DNA from: CAWAYH01 sp963786195
GTDB taxonomy: Bacteria > Acidobacteriota > Vicinamibacteria > Vicinamibacterales > 2-12-FULL-66-21
Length of the DNA: 64,000 nt
Direction: 5' to 3'
NCBI GenBank assembly: GCA_963786195.1
Contig: CAWAYH010000002.1
Location: 310,001 to 374,000, forward strand
The notes under the pieces are model-generated. The model worked only from the letters and a program-made list of their open reading frames with translations, did no database searches and had not been told where the DNA came from. The translations under genes and the position numbers were made by a program. Each line of letters begins with the position of its first letter. Position 1 is the stretch's first letter. This document shows, piece after piece, positions 18,617 to 26,778 of the stretch.

Positions 18617-18624
18617 CCGTCGTT

Positions 18625-19251
18625 TCAGTGCGCCCGGCGCGCCCTCCGCCGCGGCCCGGGCTTCTTCGCTCGACGATACGGCGCGATCAGGGTCTCCAGA
18701 TCGTGCCGTACCCACGCTTCGGCCGTGCCGCGGCGAAACACGGCCCACCCAATCAGCGAACCGCCGGACGTCGCGCTGATCGCGCGGGCGAGGCGCGTCG
18801 TGTCGCATCGGACAAGCTCGCCTGCGGTAATGGCCTCGTCGAGGAGGGCCCGATAGCCGGCCTCGATCTGGCGCGACAGGTCCAGCATGTACTTCCGGAA
18901 TTCCGGATCGCTGAGATCGATCTGCAGAAACGCCAGGTGATTGGCCATCTCGTCCGGGCTTGACGTGTGCCGCGCCATCTCGGTCGCGGCGGCGAGGGCG
19001 ACGGCGAGCGGCGACGCGTGCGCGTCACGCAGCATGTCGAAGCAGGCCTGGACGCCGTTGAGCGCGTCGGCCCAGAGCGCCAGCATCAGCCCGCGCTTCG
19101 ATCCGAATCGCTGCACGAGGGTCGCCGCGGACAGGCCGGCCTCCTTCGCGACGGCGGCGAGCGTGAGGCGGGCGGGGCCGAGGCTCGACATCGCGCGCTG
19201 CGCGGCGGCCAGAATGTGTGCGTCGGTGACGGTCCGGGGACGGGGGCTCAT
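18625..19251 (-). CDS. TetR-family transcriptional repressor
   Basis: A 208-residue regulator. The N-terminal helix-turn-helix is clear: ILAAAQRAMSSLGPARLTLA, then VAKEAGLSAATLVQRFGSKR with the recognition helix, at residues 13-55. The C-terminal ligand domain (DEMANHLAFLQIDLSDPEFR and beyond) ends in a basic tail. It is divergent from the SDR-like gene at 19368, and two palindromes lie between them, so it probably represses itself and that gene. The ligand is unknown. Confidence 0.92.
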   Translation of the reverse strand: MSPRPRTVTDAHILAAAQRAMSSLGPARLTLAAVAKEAGLSAATLVQRFGSKRGLMLALWADALNGVQACFDMLRDAHASPLAVALAAATEMARHTSSPDEMANHLAFLQIDLSDPEFRKYMLDLSRQIEAGYRALLDEAITAGELVRCDTTRLARAISATSGGSLIGWAVFRRGTAEAWVRHDLETLIAPYRRAKKPGPRRRARRAH

Positions 19252-19264
19252 GGCTTGACAGATA

Positions 19265-19311
19265 GTAAATGGACGTTTATGTTATGGCAAAGTAAATGAA
19301 CGTTCGTTTAC
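19265..19311. promoter_or_regulatory. Two TetR-type operator palindromes in the divergent promoter
   Basis: GTAAATGAACGTTCGTTTAC at 19292-19311 is a 20-bp palindrome with one mismatched pair. A weaker copy, GTAAATGGACGTTTAT, lies at 19265-19280. Both keep the GTAAA..TTTAC/T ends and sit between the TetR and SDR genes, the usual position for TetR operators. The stretch is markedly AT-rich compared with its surroundings. Binding by this TetR protein is inferred. Confidence 0.72.
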
Positions 19312-19367
19312 TATAACACCACGCGGCCCCGCCGCGCAGGCGCCGGGCGCGCAGAGGAGGTCCCACA

Positions 19368-20366
19368 ATGCCCCACCCGCTCACCGGACACGTCGCCGTC
19401 GTCGCCGGCGCCACCCGCGGCGCCGGACGAGGCATCGCCCGCGCCCTGGGAGAGGCCGGCGCCATCGTCTACTGCACCGGTCGCAGCGTCCGCGGACAGC
19501 CCTCCCCCTACCAGCGCCCCGAAACGATCGAAGAGACCGCCGAGATGGTGACCGCCGCCGGCGGCACGGGCCTCGCGGTGCGCGTGGACCATTCGGTCGA
19601 AGCGGAGGTCAGCGCGCTCGTGGCCCGCGTCGCGCGCGAGCACAAGCGTCTCGATGTGCTCGTCAACAGCATCGCCGGGGAAGATCCCCAGTTCGGCCCG
19701 TGGGCCTCGTTCTGGCAGACGAATTTCGACAATGCCGCGCAGGTGCTGCAGAACGCGCTGGTCTCGCACCTCCTGACCGCGAAGCATGCCGCGCCGCTGA
19801 TGATCAAGCAGCGCCGCGGCCTCATCGTCGAAGTGACCGAAGGGGACACCGTGTTCGGCGGCGGGGGCAACGCGCTGGCCGACGTCGTCAAGAGCGCGCT
19901 CAAGGGGTCGGCGCACCGCATGGCCGAGGAGATCCGCAAGCACCGCGTCGCGGTCGTCGCGATGACGCCCGGATACCTGCGCTCCGAATCGATGCTGCAG
20001 CACTACGGCGTGACGGAGGAGAACTGGCGCGACGGCGCCAAGAAGGACAAGAACTTCCTGGAGTCCGAAACACCGCTCTTCATCGGCCGGGCGGTGGCCG
20101 CGCTGGCGGCCGATCCGGACGTGATGGAGCGCTCGGGTGACATCCTCAGCTCGTGGGAGCTCGGACGTCACTACGGTTTCACCGACGCGGACGGACGCCG
20201 GCCCGACTGGGGCAAGCACGCAGAGAAGATCTTCCCGTCGTCGCCACTGGCCGCGGGCTTCCGGCGCCATCTCGCGTTCCTCGAGCGCATGACGCGTCGC
20301 GCGCAGCTGTATGTCGGCGGCACTGGCGACGCTCCAGAGCCCGTCAAGAAACGTCGCGCGCACTGA
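19368..20366 (+). CDS. SDR-like Rossmann protein lacking the catalytic tyrosine
   Basis: A 332-residue short-chain dehydrogenase relative. The NAD(P)-binding loop is present (GATRGAGRG, residues 14-22), as are the LDVLVNSIAG strand and the MTPGYLRSESML segment typical of a larger SDR subgroup. The Y-x-x-x-K active site is altered: in ALADVVKSALKG the lysine (K175) remains but the tyrosine position holds A171, and the usual serine is absent (GLIVEVTEGD). It may have lost dehydrogenase activity or use other residues. The start has GAGGAGG upstream. Regulation by the divergent TetR is likely. The C-terminal about 80 residues extend beyond a classical SDR. Confidence 0.85.
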   Translation: MPHPLTGHVAVVAGATRGAGRGIARALGEAGAIVYCTGRSVRGQPSPYQRPETIEETAEMVTAAGGTGLAVRVDHSVEAEVSALVARVAREHKRLDVLVNSIAGEDPQFGPWASFWQTNFDNAAQVLQNALVSHLLTAKHAAPLMIKQRRGLIVEVTEGDTVFGGGGNALADVVKSALKGSAHRMAEEIRKHRVAVVAMTPGYLRSESMLQHYGVTEENWRDGAKKDKNFLESETPLFIGRAVAALAADPDVMERSGDILSSWELGRHYGFTDADGRRPDWGKHAEKIFPSSPLAAGFRRHLAFLERMTRRAQLYVGGTGDAPEPVKKRRAH

Positions 20367-20401
20367 GGTGCGGTTACAGGAATGCGGTATGCTCGCCGCG
20401 C

Positions 20402-21835
20402 GTGCGCAACCGTGCGGCTCTGATCAGCATCCTGCTTGCGGCTCTCCTCACAGGGAGCTGCACGACGACACGACCCGAGGCCCCGCCTCCTGCCGCCGCT
20501 CCCGGCGATCCGGGCCGGCAGGGCAGCGGCGGCATCAACCTGCCGCGCCACCGCGAAAAGGCGCACGTCCTGCTGATCTCGCTCGACGGCTTCCGGCCGG
20601 ACTACATCGATCGCTACGAGGTTCCGTCTCTCCGGCGCCTCGCGCGGGATGGCGTTCGCGCGCGCGCGCTCGTTCCTGTGTTTCCGACGATGACGTTCCC
20701 GAATCACATGTCGCTCGTGACCGGGCTCCACCCCGATCGTCACGGTATCGTCGCCAATTCGTTCTACGACCCGGTCATGGAGCGCGCGTACTCGATGTCG
20801 GATGCGAAAGCGACGGGTGATTCGGCGTGGTATCGCGGCGAGCCGATCTGGGCCACCGCGGAGATGCAGGGTATGGTCGCCGCCTGTTTTTTCTGGCCCG
20901 GGTCGGACGCAGCGATCAAGGGGACGCGGGCGAGTTACTGGAAGCCCTACGACGGCGCGGTTCCGAATGACGTGCGGATTGACACGGTTCTCGAGTGGCT
21001 CGGGATGCCGGACGATCGTCGTCCGCACCTGATCACGCTGTACATGAGCGACGTCGACTCGGCGTCGCATCGTACCGGCCTCTGGAGTCCGGAGATCGAA
21101 GCCGCGGTGCGGCGCGTCGATCAGGCCGTCGGCCGGCTGCTCGACGGCATCGCCAGGTTGCCGGTGCGCGATTCCGTTTATGTCGTCGTGACGTCGGATC
21201 ACGGTATGGCGGATGTGAAGGAGGAGATCGCGATCGACACGCTCATCGACATGACGGGGATCAGGATTGGCACGTTAGGTCCCGTGACGAACCTCCACAT
21301 CGCCAGCGGCGGCGCGTCGCGCGCCATCGCAGTGCGCGAGGTGCTCAATCGAAAGCTGCGGAACGGCCGCGCCTGGCTGCGCGCAGACGTGCCCGCCCGT
21401 TTGAGGCACAGCTCGGATCCGCGCATCGGCGACGTCGTCGCGATCATGGATGAGGGCTACACGCTGATTCCGACGACGCGTCCAGCGGATCGCGCCAGGC
21501 GGCTGACGGCGACGCACGGATGGGATTCCGCACTGCCGTCCATGCAGGCGACGTTTCTGGTGGCTGGGCCGGGCGTGCGGGCGGGTGCCACGATTCCGCC
21601 CGTGAACAACGTCGATGTCTATCCGTTTCTCACCGAGCTGCTCGGGCTCCGTCCTGCCGCCGGCGTCGACGGCCGCGCGTCCGTCGTGCGAGCGCTGGTG
21701 ATTGACCGGCGCTGGTCAGGGCAGCCGCGGCCGGGCGGGCTCGCGCGCTGGCTGCCCGCCCGCGCCGGGCACGAGCACTTCCCGTTCCGCGGTGTAGATG
21801 GCCGTGATTCGATCGCCCTGGATCTCGAGCGCTGA
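20402..21835 (+). CDS. Type I phosphodiesterase/nucleotide pyrophosphatase-like lipoprotein
   Basis: A 477-residue alkaline-phosphatase-superfamily enzyme of the NPP group, cleaving phosphodiester or pyrophosphate bonds outside the cytoplasm. The start is GTG at 20402, giving a lipoprotein signal with lipobox LLTGSC (C20). Metal and nucleophile motifs are in order: LLISLDGFRPDYID (D62), FPTMTFPNHMSLVTG (probable nucleophile T98), YMSDVDSASHRTG, VVTSDHGMADV and the late THGWDSALPSM. The recognisable domain ends near LTELLGLRPAAGVDGR; the last 45 or so residues run antisense over the convergent phosphatase gene by 120 bp and are probably not original. It follows the SDR gene by 35 bp. Confidence 0.88.
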   Translation: MRNRAALISILLAALLTGSCTTTRPEAPPPAAAPGDPGRQGSGGINLPRHREKAHVLLISLDGFRPDYIDRYEVPSLRRLARDGVRARALVPVFPTMTFPNHMSLVTGLHPDRHGIVANSFYDPVMERAYSMSDAKATGDSAWYRGEPIWATAEMQGMVAACFFWPGSDAAIKGTRASYWKPYDGAVPNDVRIDTVLEWLGMPDDRRPHLITLYMSDVDSASHRTGLWSPEIEAAVRRVDQAVGRLLDGIARLPVRDSVYVVVTSDHGMADVKEEIAIDTLIDMTGIRIGTLGPVTNLHIASGGASRAIAVREVLNRKLRNGRAWLRADVPARLRHSSDPRIGDVVAIMDEGYTLIPTTRPADRARRLTATHGWDSALPSMQATFLVAGPGVRAGATIPPVNNVDVYPFLTELLGLRPAAGVDGRASVVRALVIDRRWSGQPRPGGLARWLPARAGHEHFPFRGVDGRDSIALDLER

Positions 21836-22975
21836 CGGTCGTCCGTTCTTGAAGAAGTTCGTATTCATGCCCGTATCGATCAGGAACACCCGGTTTCCCA
21901 CGTGTGGCGTGATGCGGCCCGGCAGCATCGGCGTGTGCGCCGTCACGAACCTCACCGCTCCGAATCGATCGAGCATCGACTTGACCTGAGGCTCGTCGGC
22001 ATCCGTCCACTTCGCGAAGCCGCGGAACCAGAGCGGACCGTTGGGGTCCACCAGCGACGATTTGGCGATCTCGACGACGGCCTGCAGACGAGTCGCGAAC
22101 TCGCGCGTGACGTGGCTGCCGGGATCAGTGCCGGCCTTGAGCGCGGCGCTGATCCGCTCCAGCTCGAGCGAGGCCGCCGTGACCGTCTCCTGGATCGTGA
22201 AATACGGCTGCGCGAGGCTTGCCCGCACCATCGACTCTTTCGTCTCGTCCCACGACGCGATGTCGCGCGAGACCGTGCGGTTGACATCCTCGAGAGACCC
22301 GGTCGTTTCGGGCGTCAGCCCGGCGTGCATGAAGATTGAGCCGTTGATGTTCTGGACGACTTTCCGGGCGCGCAGCCATTTCCCGTACTTGCCGCGGGGA
22401 CCGATCGCGTCGACGTATTCCAGGAAGCCGGGTGGGTGCGACTGCATCCACGCGTCGCGGCCGGCCGTCGATCCGGCATTGCCGCGGCCGCTTGGCGTCT
22501 TGGCGTAGTCGTCGAACGCGCGGCGCCGCCGGTCCTCCGACTGTGCATCCGCGAAGGCCTTGAACACCTCGGGCGAGACGTCTCTGAACTCCGTCAGGAT
22601 ATTCATCGTCTCGTGGTTGCCGAGCAGGATCTCCGCTCGGCCACCGCCACGTTTCGCCTCGTCCTCCAGCCGCATCAGGAGGTCGAGCACGTCGCGCGCA
22701 CCCGCCCCGCGATCGAGATAGTCGCCGGTCTGCACGAAGGTCGTCCGGCCGCCTGCCCAGCGCAGCTGGCCGTCGATCAAACCCGCCGCCTTGAGGATTT
22801 CCACGAACTGGTCGTACGCGCCGTGAACGTCACCGATCGCGACGACCCGGGGCGCCTCTGTCTGCCGGGCCGCAGCCGGCGCCGCCACGAAGCGGGGAGC
22901 CACCAGCGTGAAAGCGGCAAGCAACGCGGGCGCAAGGACGAGCGGGATGTGATTCAGAGCCATCGGAACGATCAT
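21716..22975 (-). CDS. PPP-type metallophosphatase (Shewanella-like phosphatase group), exported
   Basis: A 419-residue calcineurin-like phosphoesterase with an N-terminal signal sequence (LVLAPALLAAFTLVAPRFVA). The dimetal motifs are complete: VVAIGDVHGAYDQF, FVQTGDYLDRGAGARDVLD, EILLGNHETMN, and later histidines in FMHAGLTPE and FVTAHTPMLPG. The GDYLDRG and LLGNHE forms are typical of Ser/Thr-type PPP phosphatases; Shewanella-like members dephosphorylate phosphotyrosine. The start is the ATG at 22975; one at 22963 is also possible. Its 3' end overlaps the convergent phosphodiesterase gene by 120 bp. It is divergent from the spermidine-synthase-like gene. Confidence 0.9.
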   Translation of the reverse strand: MIVPMALNHIPLVLAPALLAAFTLVAPRFVAAPAAARQTEAPRVVAIGDVHGAYDQFVEILKAAGLIDGQLRWAGGRTTFVQTGDYLDRGAGARDVLDLLMRLEDEAKRGGGRAEILLGNHETMNILTEFRDVSPEVFKAFADAQSEDRRRRAFDDYAKTPSGRGNAGSTAGRDAWMQSHPPGFLEYVDAIGPRGKYGKWLRARKVVQNINGSIFMHAGLTPETTGSLEDVNRTVSRDIASWDETKESMVRASLAQPYFTIQETVTAASLELERISAALKAGTDPGSHVTREFATRLQAVVEIAKSSLVDPNGPLWFRGFAKWTDADEPQVKSMLDRFGAVRFVTAHTPMLPGRITPHVGNRVFLIDTGMNTNFFKNGRPSALEIQGDRITAIYTAEREVLVPGAGGQPAREPARPRLP

Positions 22976-23025
22976 ACCGCCCGACGAAGCGTGATAGCAT
23001 CTTCGCTTTCTCTCAGGGTGCCTAG

Positions 23026-25455
23026 ATGACCTCGCAACGCTCAATGCCAGCGCTGCTCCTGCTGTTTGTCTGCAGCGGGTGCGCCGCTCTCGTGTATGAA
23101 ATCGTCTGGTTCCAGCTCCTGCAGCTCGTCATTGGATCGTCCGCCGTCTCGCTCGGTGTGCTCCTCGGGACGTTCATGGGCGGGATGTGCCTCGGCAGCC
23201 TGCTGCTGCCGCGCTATGTGTCGGCGCGCCAGCATCCGCTGAAGGTCTACGCCTACCTCGAGCTTGGGATCGGCCTGTTCGGCATCCTGATCCTGTTCGG
23301 GATGCCCGTGCTCTCCAACATCTATACCTTCTGGGCCGGCTCCGGTGTCGTCGGCATCATGCTGCGTGGCGTCGCGGCCGGCATCTGCCTGCTGCCCCCG
23401 ACGATGCTGATGGGCGCGACGCTCCCGGCCATGTCTCGCTGGGTCGAGACGTCGCCGCAAGGCGTGTCGTGGCTCGGGTTCTTCTACGGCGGCAACACCG
23501 CGGGCGCGGTCGTCGGCAGCTTGCTGGCGGGCTTCTATCTGCTGCGCGTCCACGACATGCTGGTCGCGACGATGGTTGCCGTATCGCTCAACGTGGCCGT
23601 TGCGGCGATCGCGCTGGTCCTCGCGCGAAACGCGCCTCACGAGGTGCCGAAGACCGCGAACGTGAAGGTCAAGCCTGCGCCCGGAGCGTGGGCCGTTTAC
23701 GTGGCCATTGCGCTCTCGGGCATGACGGCGCTGGCGTCCGAAGTGATCTGGACGCGATTGCTCTCGCTGCTTTTTGGCGGCACGGCCTACACGTTCTCGC
23801 TGATCCTCGCCGTGTTCCTGTTCGGCATCGGGATCGGCAGCAGCGTCGGTTCCGCGCTCGCGCGCGGGCTCGAGCGGCCGCGCATCGCGCTCGGATGGTG
23901 TCAGATGCTGCTCTGCGGCGCGATCGCCTGGGCCGCGTACAATCTCGCGCTCTCGTTGCCGTTCTGGCCGATCGATCCGTCTATTGCGATGAGCGCCTGG
24001 TACAACTTTCCGCTGGACCTCGCGCGCTGTTTCTGGGTCATGTTGCCGGCCGCGATTCTCTGGGGCGCCAGCTTTCCGCTGGCCCTGGCCTCGGTGGCTG
24101 AGAAGGGGCAGGATCCGGGCCGGCTCGTCGGCGGCGTCTACGCCGCGAACACGGTCGGTGCGATCGTCGGCGCGCTGGGTGGCAGCCTGTTGCTCGTGAC
24201 CTGGCTCGGCACGCAGCACTCGCAGCAGGCGCTGATCATCATCAGCGGCCTCGCGGCGCTGCTCGTCCTCGAGCCCCTTCCGAGTGGAGCCCCGGCTGGA
24301 CAGCATCGGCCGGCGATGGCGGGAATCCTTCCGATCATCATCGCGGCGGTGTGCGCGGCGCTTCTCGCGCGCAACGTGCCGGAGATTCCGCGGCTGCTCG
24401 TGGCCTACGGCCGATATGCCGCGACGCGCGCGCATCAGGACATCGACGTCATTTACATGGGTGAGGGCTGGAACGCGTCGGTCGCGGTCTCGCGGCTGCC
24501 GGGCGGCGTGCTCAACTACCACAACGCGGGGAAGGTCCAGGCGTCGAGCGAGCCGCAGGACATGCGCCTGCAGCGCATGCTCGGGCACCTGACGACGCTC
24601 ATCCCGAAGAGCCCGAAGCGCGTGCTGGTGATTGGCTGCGGCGCCGGTGTCACGGCAGGCGCCGTGTCAATCGATCCCAACGTCGAGCACGAGACGATTG
24701 CCGAGATCGAGCCGCTCGTGCCCAGGGTCGTCTCGACATATTTCGCTGAGCACAACTTCGACGTCGTCCGCAATAAGAAGGTCAACGTGCAGCTGGACGA
24801 TGCGCGGCACTATCTGATGACGACGCGGGAGAAGTTCGACGCGATCACCTCGGATCCGCTCGATCCGTGGGTCAAGGGCGCGGCGATGCTCTACACGCGC
24901 GAGTTCTTCGAGATCGTGAAGTCGCACCTGAATCCGGGCGGCGTCGTCACGCTGTTCGTGCAGCTCTACGAGAGCAACACGGACGCGGTCAAGAGCGAGA
25001 TCGCGACCTTCATGGAAGCATTCCCGAACGGGATCGTCTGGGGCAACACGCAGGAGGGCCGGGGGTACGATCTCGTGCTGCTCGGACAGGTCGAGCCGCT
25101 GCAGATCAACGTCGACGAAGTGCAGGCGAAGTTGAGCCGACCGGACATGGCACCCGTCGCGCGCTCGCTCAGCGAGATCGGGATGAACTCGGCGATCGAT
25201 CTGTTCTCGACTTACGCGGGACGCGGCCCCGACCTCAGCGCCTGGATGCGCGACGCGGCGATCAATCGCGATCGAAACCTTCGTCTGCAATATCTTGCTG
25301 GCCTGGGCCTGAACCTCTACCAGAGCGATCGGATTTACTCCGGGATGCTCGTCCATGCACGCTATCCGGACGGGCTGTTCGTGGGCTCGGAAACCACGAT
25401 GCAGCTGCTGCGCGAGGGGATTGCCAGAGCGCAGAAGAGCGGAATGGCTCCTTAA
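23026..25455 (+). CDS. Membrane-fused spermidine synthase-like protein
   Basis: An 809-residue fusion. Residues 1-470 hold about 12 hydrophobic segments (for example ALLLLFVCSGCAALVYEIVW, ILAVFLFGIGIGSSVGSALA and GLFGILILFGMPVLSNIYTF) resembling the MFS-like membrane part of fused spermidine synthases. Residues 490-780 form a polyamine-synthase-like Rossmann domain: RVLVIGCGAGVTAGAVSIDP binds a SAM-type ligand, followed by DDARHYLMTTREKFDAITSD and DPWVKGAAMLYTREFFEIVK. In spermidine synthases the D in a similar position binds aminopropyl donor and polyamine. Real activity of fused forms is rarely tested. The start is at 23026, with AGGG upstream. Confidence 0.9.
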   Translation: MTSQRSMPALLLLFVCSGCAALVYEIVWFQLLQLVIGSSAVSLGVLLGTFMGGMCLGSLLLPRYVSARQHPLKVYAYLELGIGLFGILILFGMPVLSNIYTFWAGSGVVGIMLRGVAAGICLLPPTMLMGATLPAMSRWVETSPQGVSWLGFFYGGNTAGAVVGSLLAGFYLLRVHDMLVATMVAVSLNVAVAAIALVLARNAPHEVPKTANVKVKPAPGAWAVYVAIALSGMTALASEVIWTRLLSLLFGGTAYTFSLILAVFLFGIGIGSSVGSALARGLERPRIALGWCQMLLCGAIAWAAYNLALSLPFWPIDPSIAMSAWYNFPLDLARCFWVMLPAAILWGASFPLALASVAEKGQDPGRLVGGVYAANTVGAIVGALGGSLLLVTWLGTQHSQQALIIISGLAALLVLEPLPSGAPAGQHRPAMAGILPIIIAAVCAALLARNVPEIPRLLVAYGRYAATRAHQDIDVIYMGEGWNASVAVSRLPGGVLNYHNAGKVQASSEPQDMRLQRMLGHLTTLIPKSPKRVLVIGCGAGVTAGAVSIDPNVEHETIAEIEPLVPRVVSTYFAEHNFDVVRNKKVNVQLDDARHYLMTTREKFDAITSDPLDPWVKGAAMLYTREFFEIVKSHLNPGGVVTLFVQLYESNTDAVKSEIATFMEAFPNGIVWGNTQEGRGYDLVLLGQVEPLQINVDEVQAKLSRPDMAPVARSLSEIGMNSAIDLFSTYAGRGPDLSAWMRDAAINRDRNLRLQYLAGLGLNLYQSDRIYSGMLVHARYPDGLFVGSETTMQLLREGIARAQKSGMAP

Positions 25456-25489
25456 CTTCAGCTCAGCTTCCAGCGCCCAGCTTCCAGCC

Positions 25490-25836
25490 ATGCCGTTCGC
25501 CCTCCGCCGCGCGGTGATGCTGCTGCTGGCGGTACTGGCTGCGACCTGCAGCCCGTCACCTACCGCGCCGCCGCAGGCTGACCGCACGGCATGCTGTTTC
25601 CGGTTGGCGAAGCGTGGTTGGCCGCGTGGCGGCGCGATCCGTCCGTTCCGCTGTACGGGCCCGATGGCTTTCACCCGACTCCGACGGCGACGTATCTGGC
25701 GGCGTTGGTGATCTACCAGCAGGTCACGGGCCGTTCCCCGGCGGGCCTGCCGGCGTTGACGCCGATGTCGGACCAGCGTGCGCGAGTGCTGCAGGACGCG
25801 GCCGAAGAAGCCGATCAGCGATTCGGACGCCGCTGA
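25490..25836 (+). pseudogene. SGNH/GDSL hydrolase remnant with internal deletion
   Basis: An N-terminal lipoprotein signal (AVMLLLAVLAATCSPSPTAP) is followed almost at once, in another frame, by the C-terminal part of an SGNH hydrolase: MLFPVGEAWLAAWRRDPSVP, then YGPDGFHPTPTATYLAALVI, where D and H of DGFHP would be the end of the catalytic triad. The whole middle, including the GDS serine block, is absent. The join lies near 25584, at the start of the 250-bp segment repeated at 26517. Only the C-terminal frame (25591-25836) is open. It is not functional. Confidence 0.75.
25584..25834 (+). repeat. Direct repeat copy 1 (about 250 bp, SGNH C-terminus)
   Basis: The segment starts GCACGGCATGCTG and ends near GATTCGGACG. 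It is very similar to 26517-26766, differing by scattered substitutions and small indels. Both copies encode the same SGNH hydrolase end, and this copy keeps the better reading frame. Confidence 0.85.
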
Positions 25837-25851
25837 GGGATCGGCTCCGTC

Positions 25852-26238
25852 CTAGCGAATGAAATAAAGCAGCCGATCATTGAAGTGGAGGTGCTCCAGC
25901 TCCGGGGGCGGCTCGACGGGCGGCGGACCCTCCAGGAGCACCGGCCGGATTTCGGGCCGTCCGGCGGAATCCGCGATGGATCGAGCCAGCGCGTATTTCG
26001 TTTCCTCGAGCACCCACTTCGACTCGCGCGCCGCGCGGGACCAGAAGAGTAGGAACAAATCCGACTCGTCGATGCGCTTGTAGAGCTCCTGTTCCCAGCG
26101 ATCCCCCGGCGCGAGATCGAGTACGTCCTGGAAATAGTCGATCCGCATCATCCGCAGCATCTGCACGCGCTTCAGACTTCATTGCGATCGGGGCTGGCGT
26201 AGGAGATGAACGCCGTGCCGGAGGCGCCCCATCGTCAC
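25852..26238 (-). pseudogene. TIR-domain protein fragment, frameshifted
   Basis: A nearly complete TIR domain in pieces. Upstream the frame reads GASGTAFISYASPDRNEV, the strand-A FISYAS motif, then one base is missing near 26176 and the next frame continues LRMMRIDYFQDVLDLAPGDR, YKRIDESDLFLLFWSRAARE and SKWVLEETKYALARS. The W-x-x-E (WVLE) fits the NADase/active-site glutamate region of TIR domains. A second shift in a run of four G near 26229 separates the possible start. The conserved end LEHLHFNDRLLYFIR and the stop at 25852 look native. Intact relatives are usually domains of larger signalling proteins. The gene lies between the two SGNH repeats. Confidence 0.78.
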
Positions 26239-26239
26239 G

Positions 26240-26766
26240 CGCGCCGTCGTGTTCGGCGGCTTCGATCTACTTCCGCCGACGGGAACAGGGGAGATGCGTC
26301 GAGGACGATCGCGGAAGGCGGCTGGTCGGTGGTTGTGCTGGAACAGGTGTCGGCGCTGCCCGAATCGTCAGGTGCAGCATACGCTCGTCGCGGCCGGTTC
26401 GATCAGGCGACGGAGCCGCCTGCGGGCGCACGGCGTTGTACATGGTGTGGCCCGAATCCTTCCGGCCCGAGGCCTTCGCCAACGTGAGCCTCCTACGCGC
26501 GCGCCGCGGACGAGGTGCACGGCATGCTGTTCCGGTTGGCGAAGCGTGGTTGGCCGCGTGGCGGCGCGATCCGTCCGTTCCGCCGTACAGGCCTCGAGGG
26601 CTTTCACCCGACTCGCGGCGACGTATCTGGCGGCGTTGGTGATCTACCAGCAGGTCACGGGCCGTTCCCCGGCGCGCCTGCCGCCGTTGACGCCGATGTC
26701 GGACCAGCGGGCGCGAGTGCTGCAGGACGCGTCCGAAGAAGCCGATCAGCGATTCGGACGTCGCTC
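26240..26766 (+). pseudogene. SGNH/GDSL hydrolase remnant, frameshifted copy
   Basis: A longer but more decayed copy of the gene at 25490. Pieces of an SGNH hydrolase appear in different frames: GGWSVVVLEQVSALPESSG, GRTALYMVWPESFRPEAFAN, PVGEAWLAAWRRDPSVP and the FHPT end. Several indels break every frame. The last 250 bp are the direct-repeat copy. The order matches SGNH family members, where the W-x-VVLQQ-like strand precedes MVWP and the GFHP triad end. It is clearly non-functional. Confidence 0.7.
26517..26766 (+). repeat. Direct repeat copy 2 (about 250 bp, SGNH C-terminus)
   Basis: This copy matches 25584-25834. Here it lies within a longer SGNH remnant, which suggests that the other copy arose by duplication followed by deletion. 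The copies flank the TIR fragment in direct orientation. Confidence 0.85.
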
Positions 26767-26778
26767 ACGGCGTTCGCG

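Noticed and set aside
25852..26238. TIR gene as part of an antiphage defence system
   Set aside because: The gene is broken by at least one frameshift, lacks partner genes and lies among hydrolase remnants.
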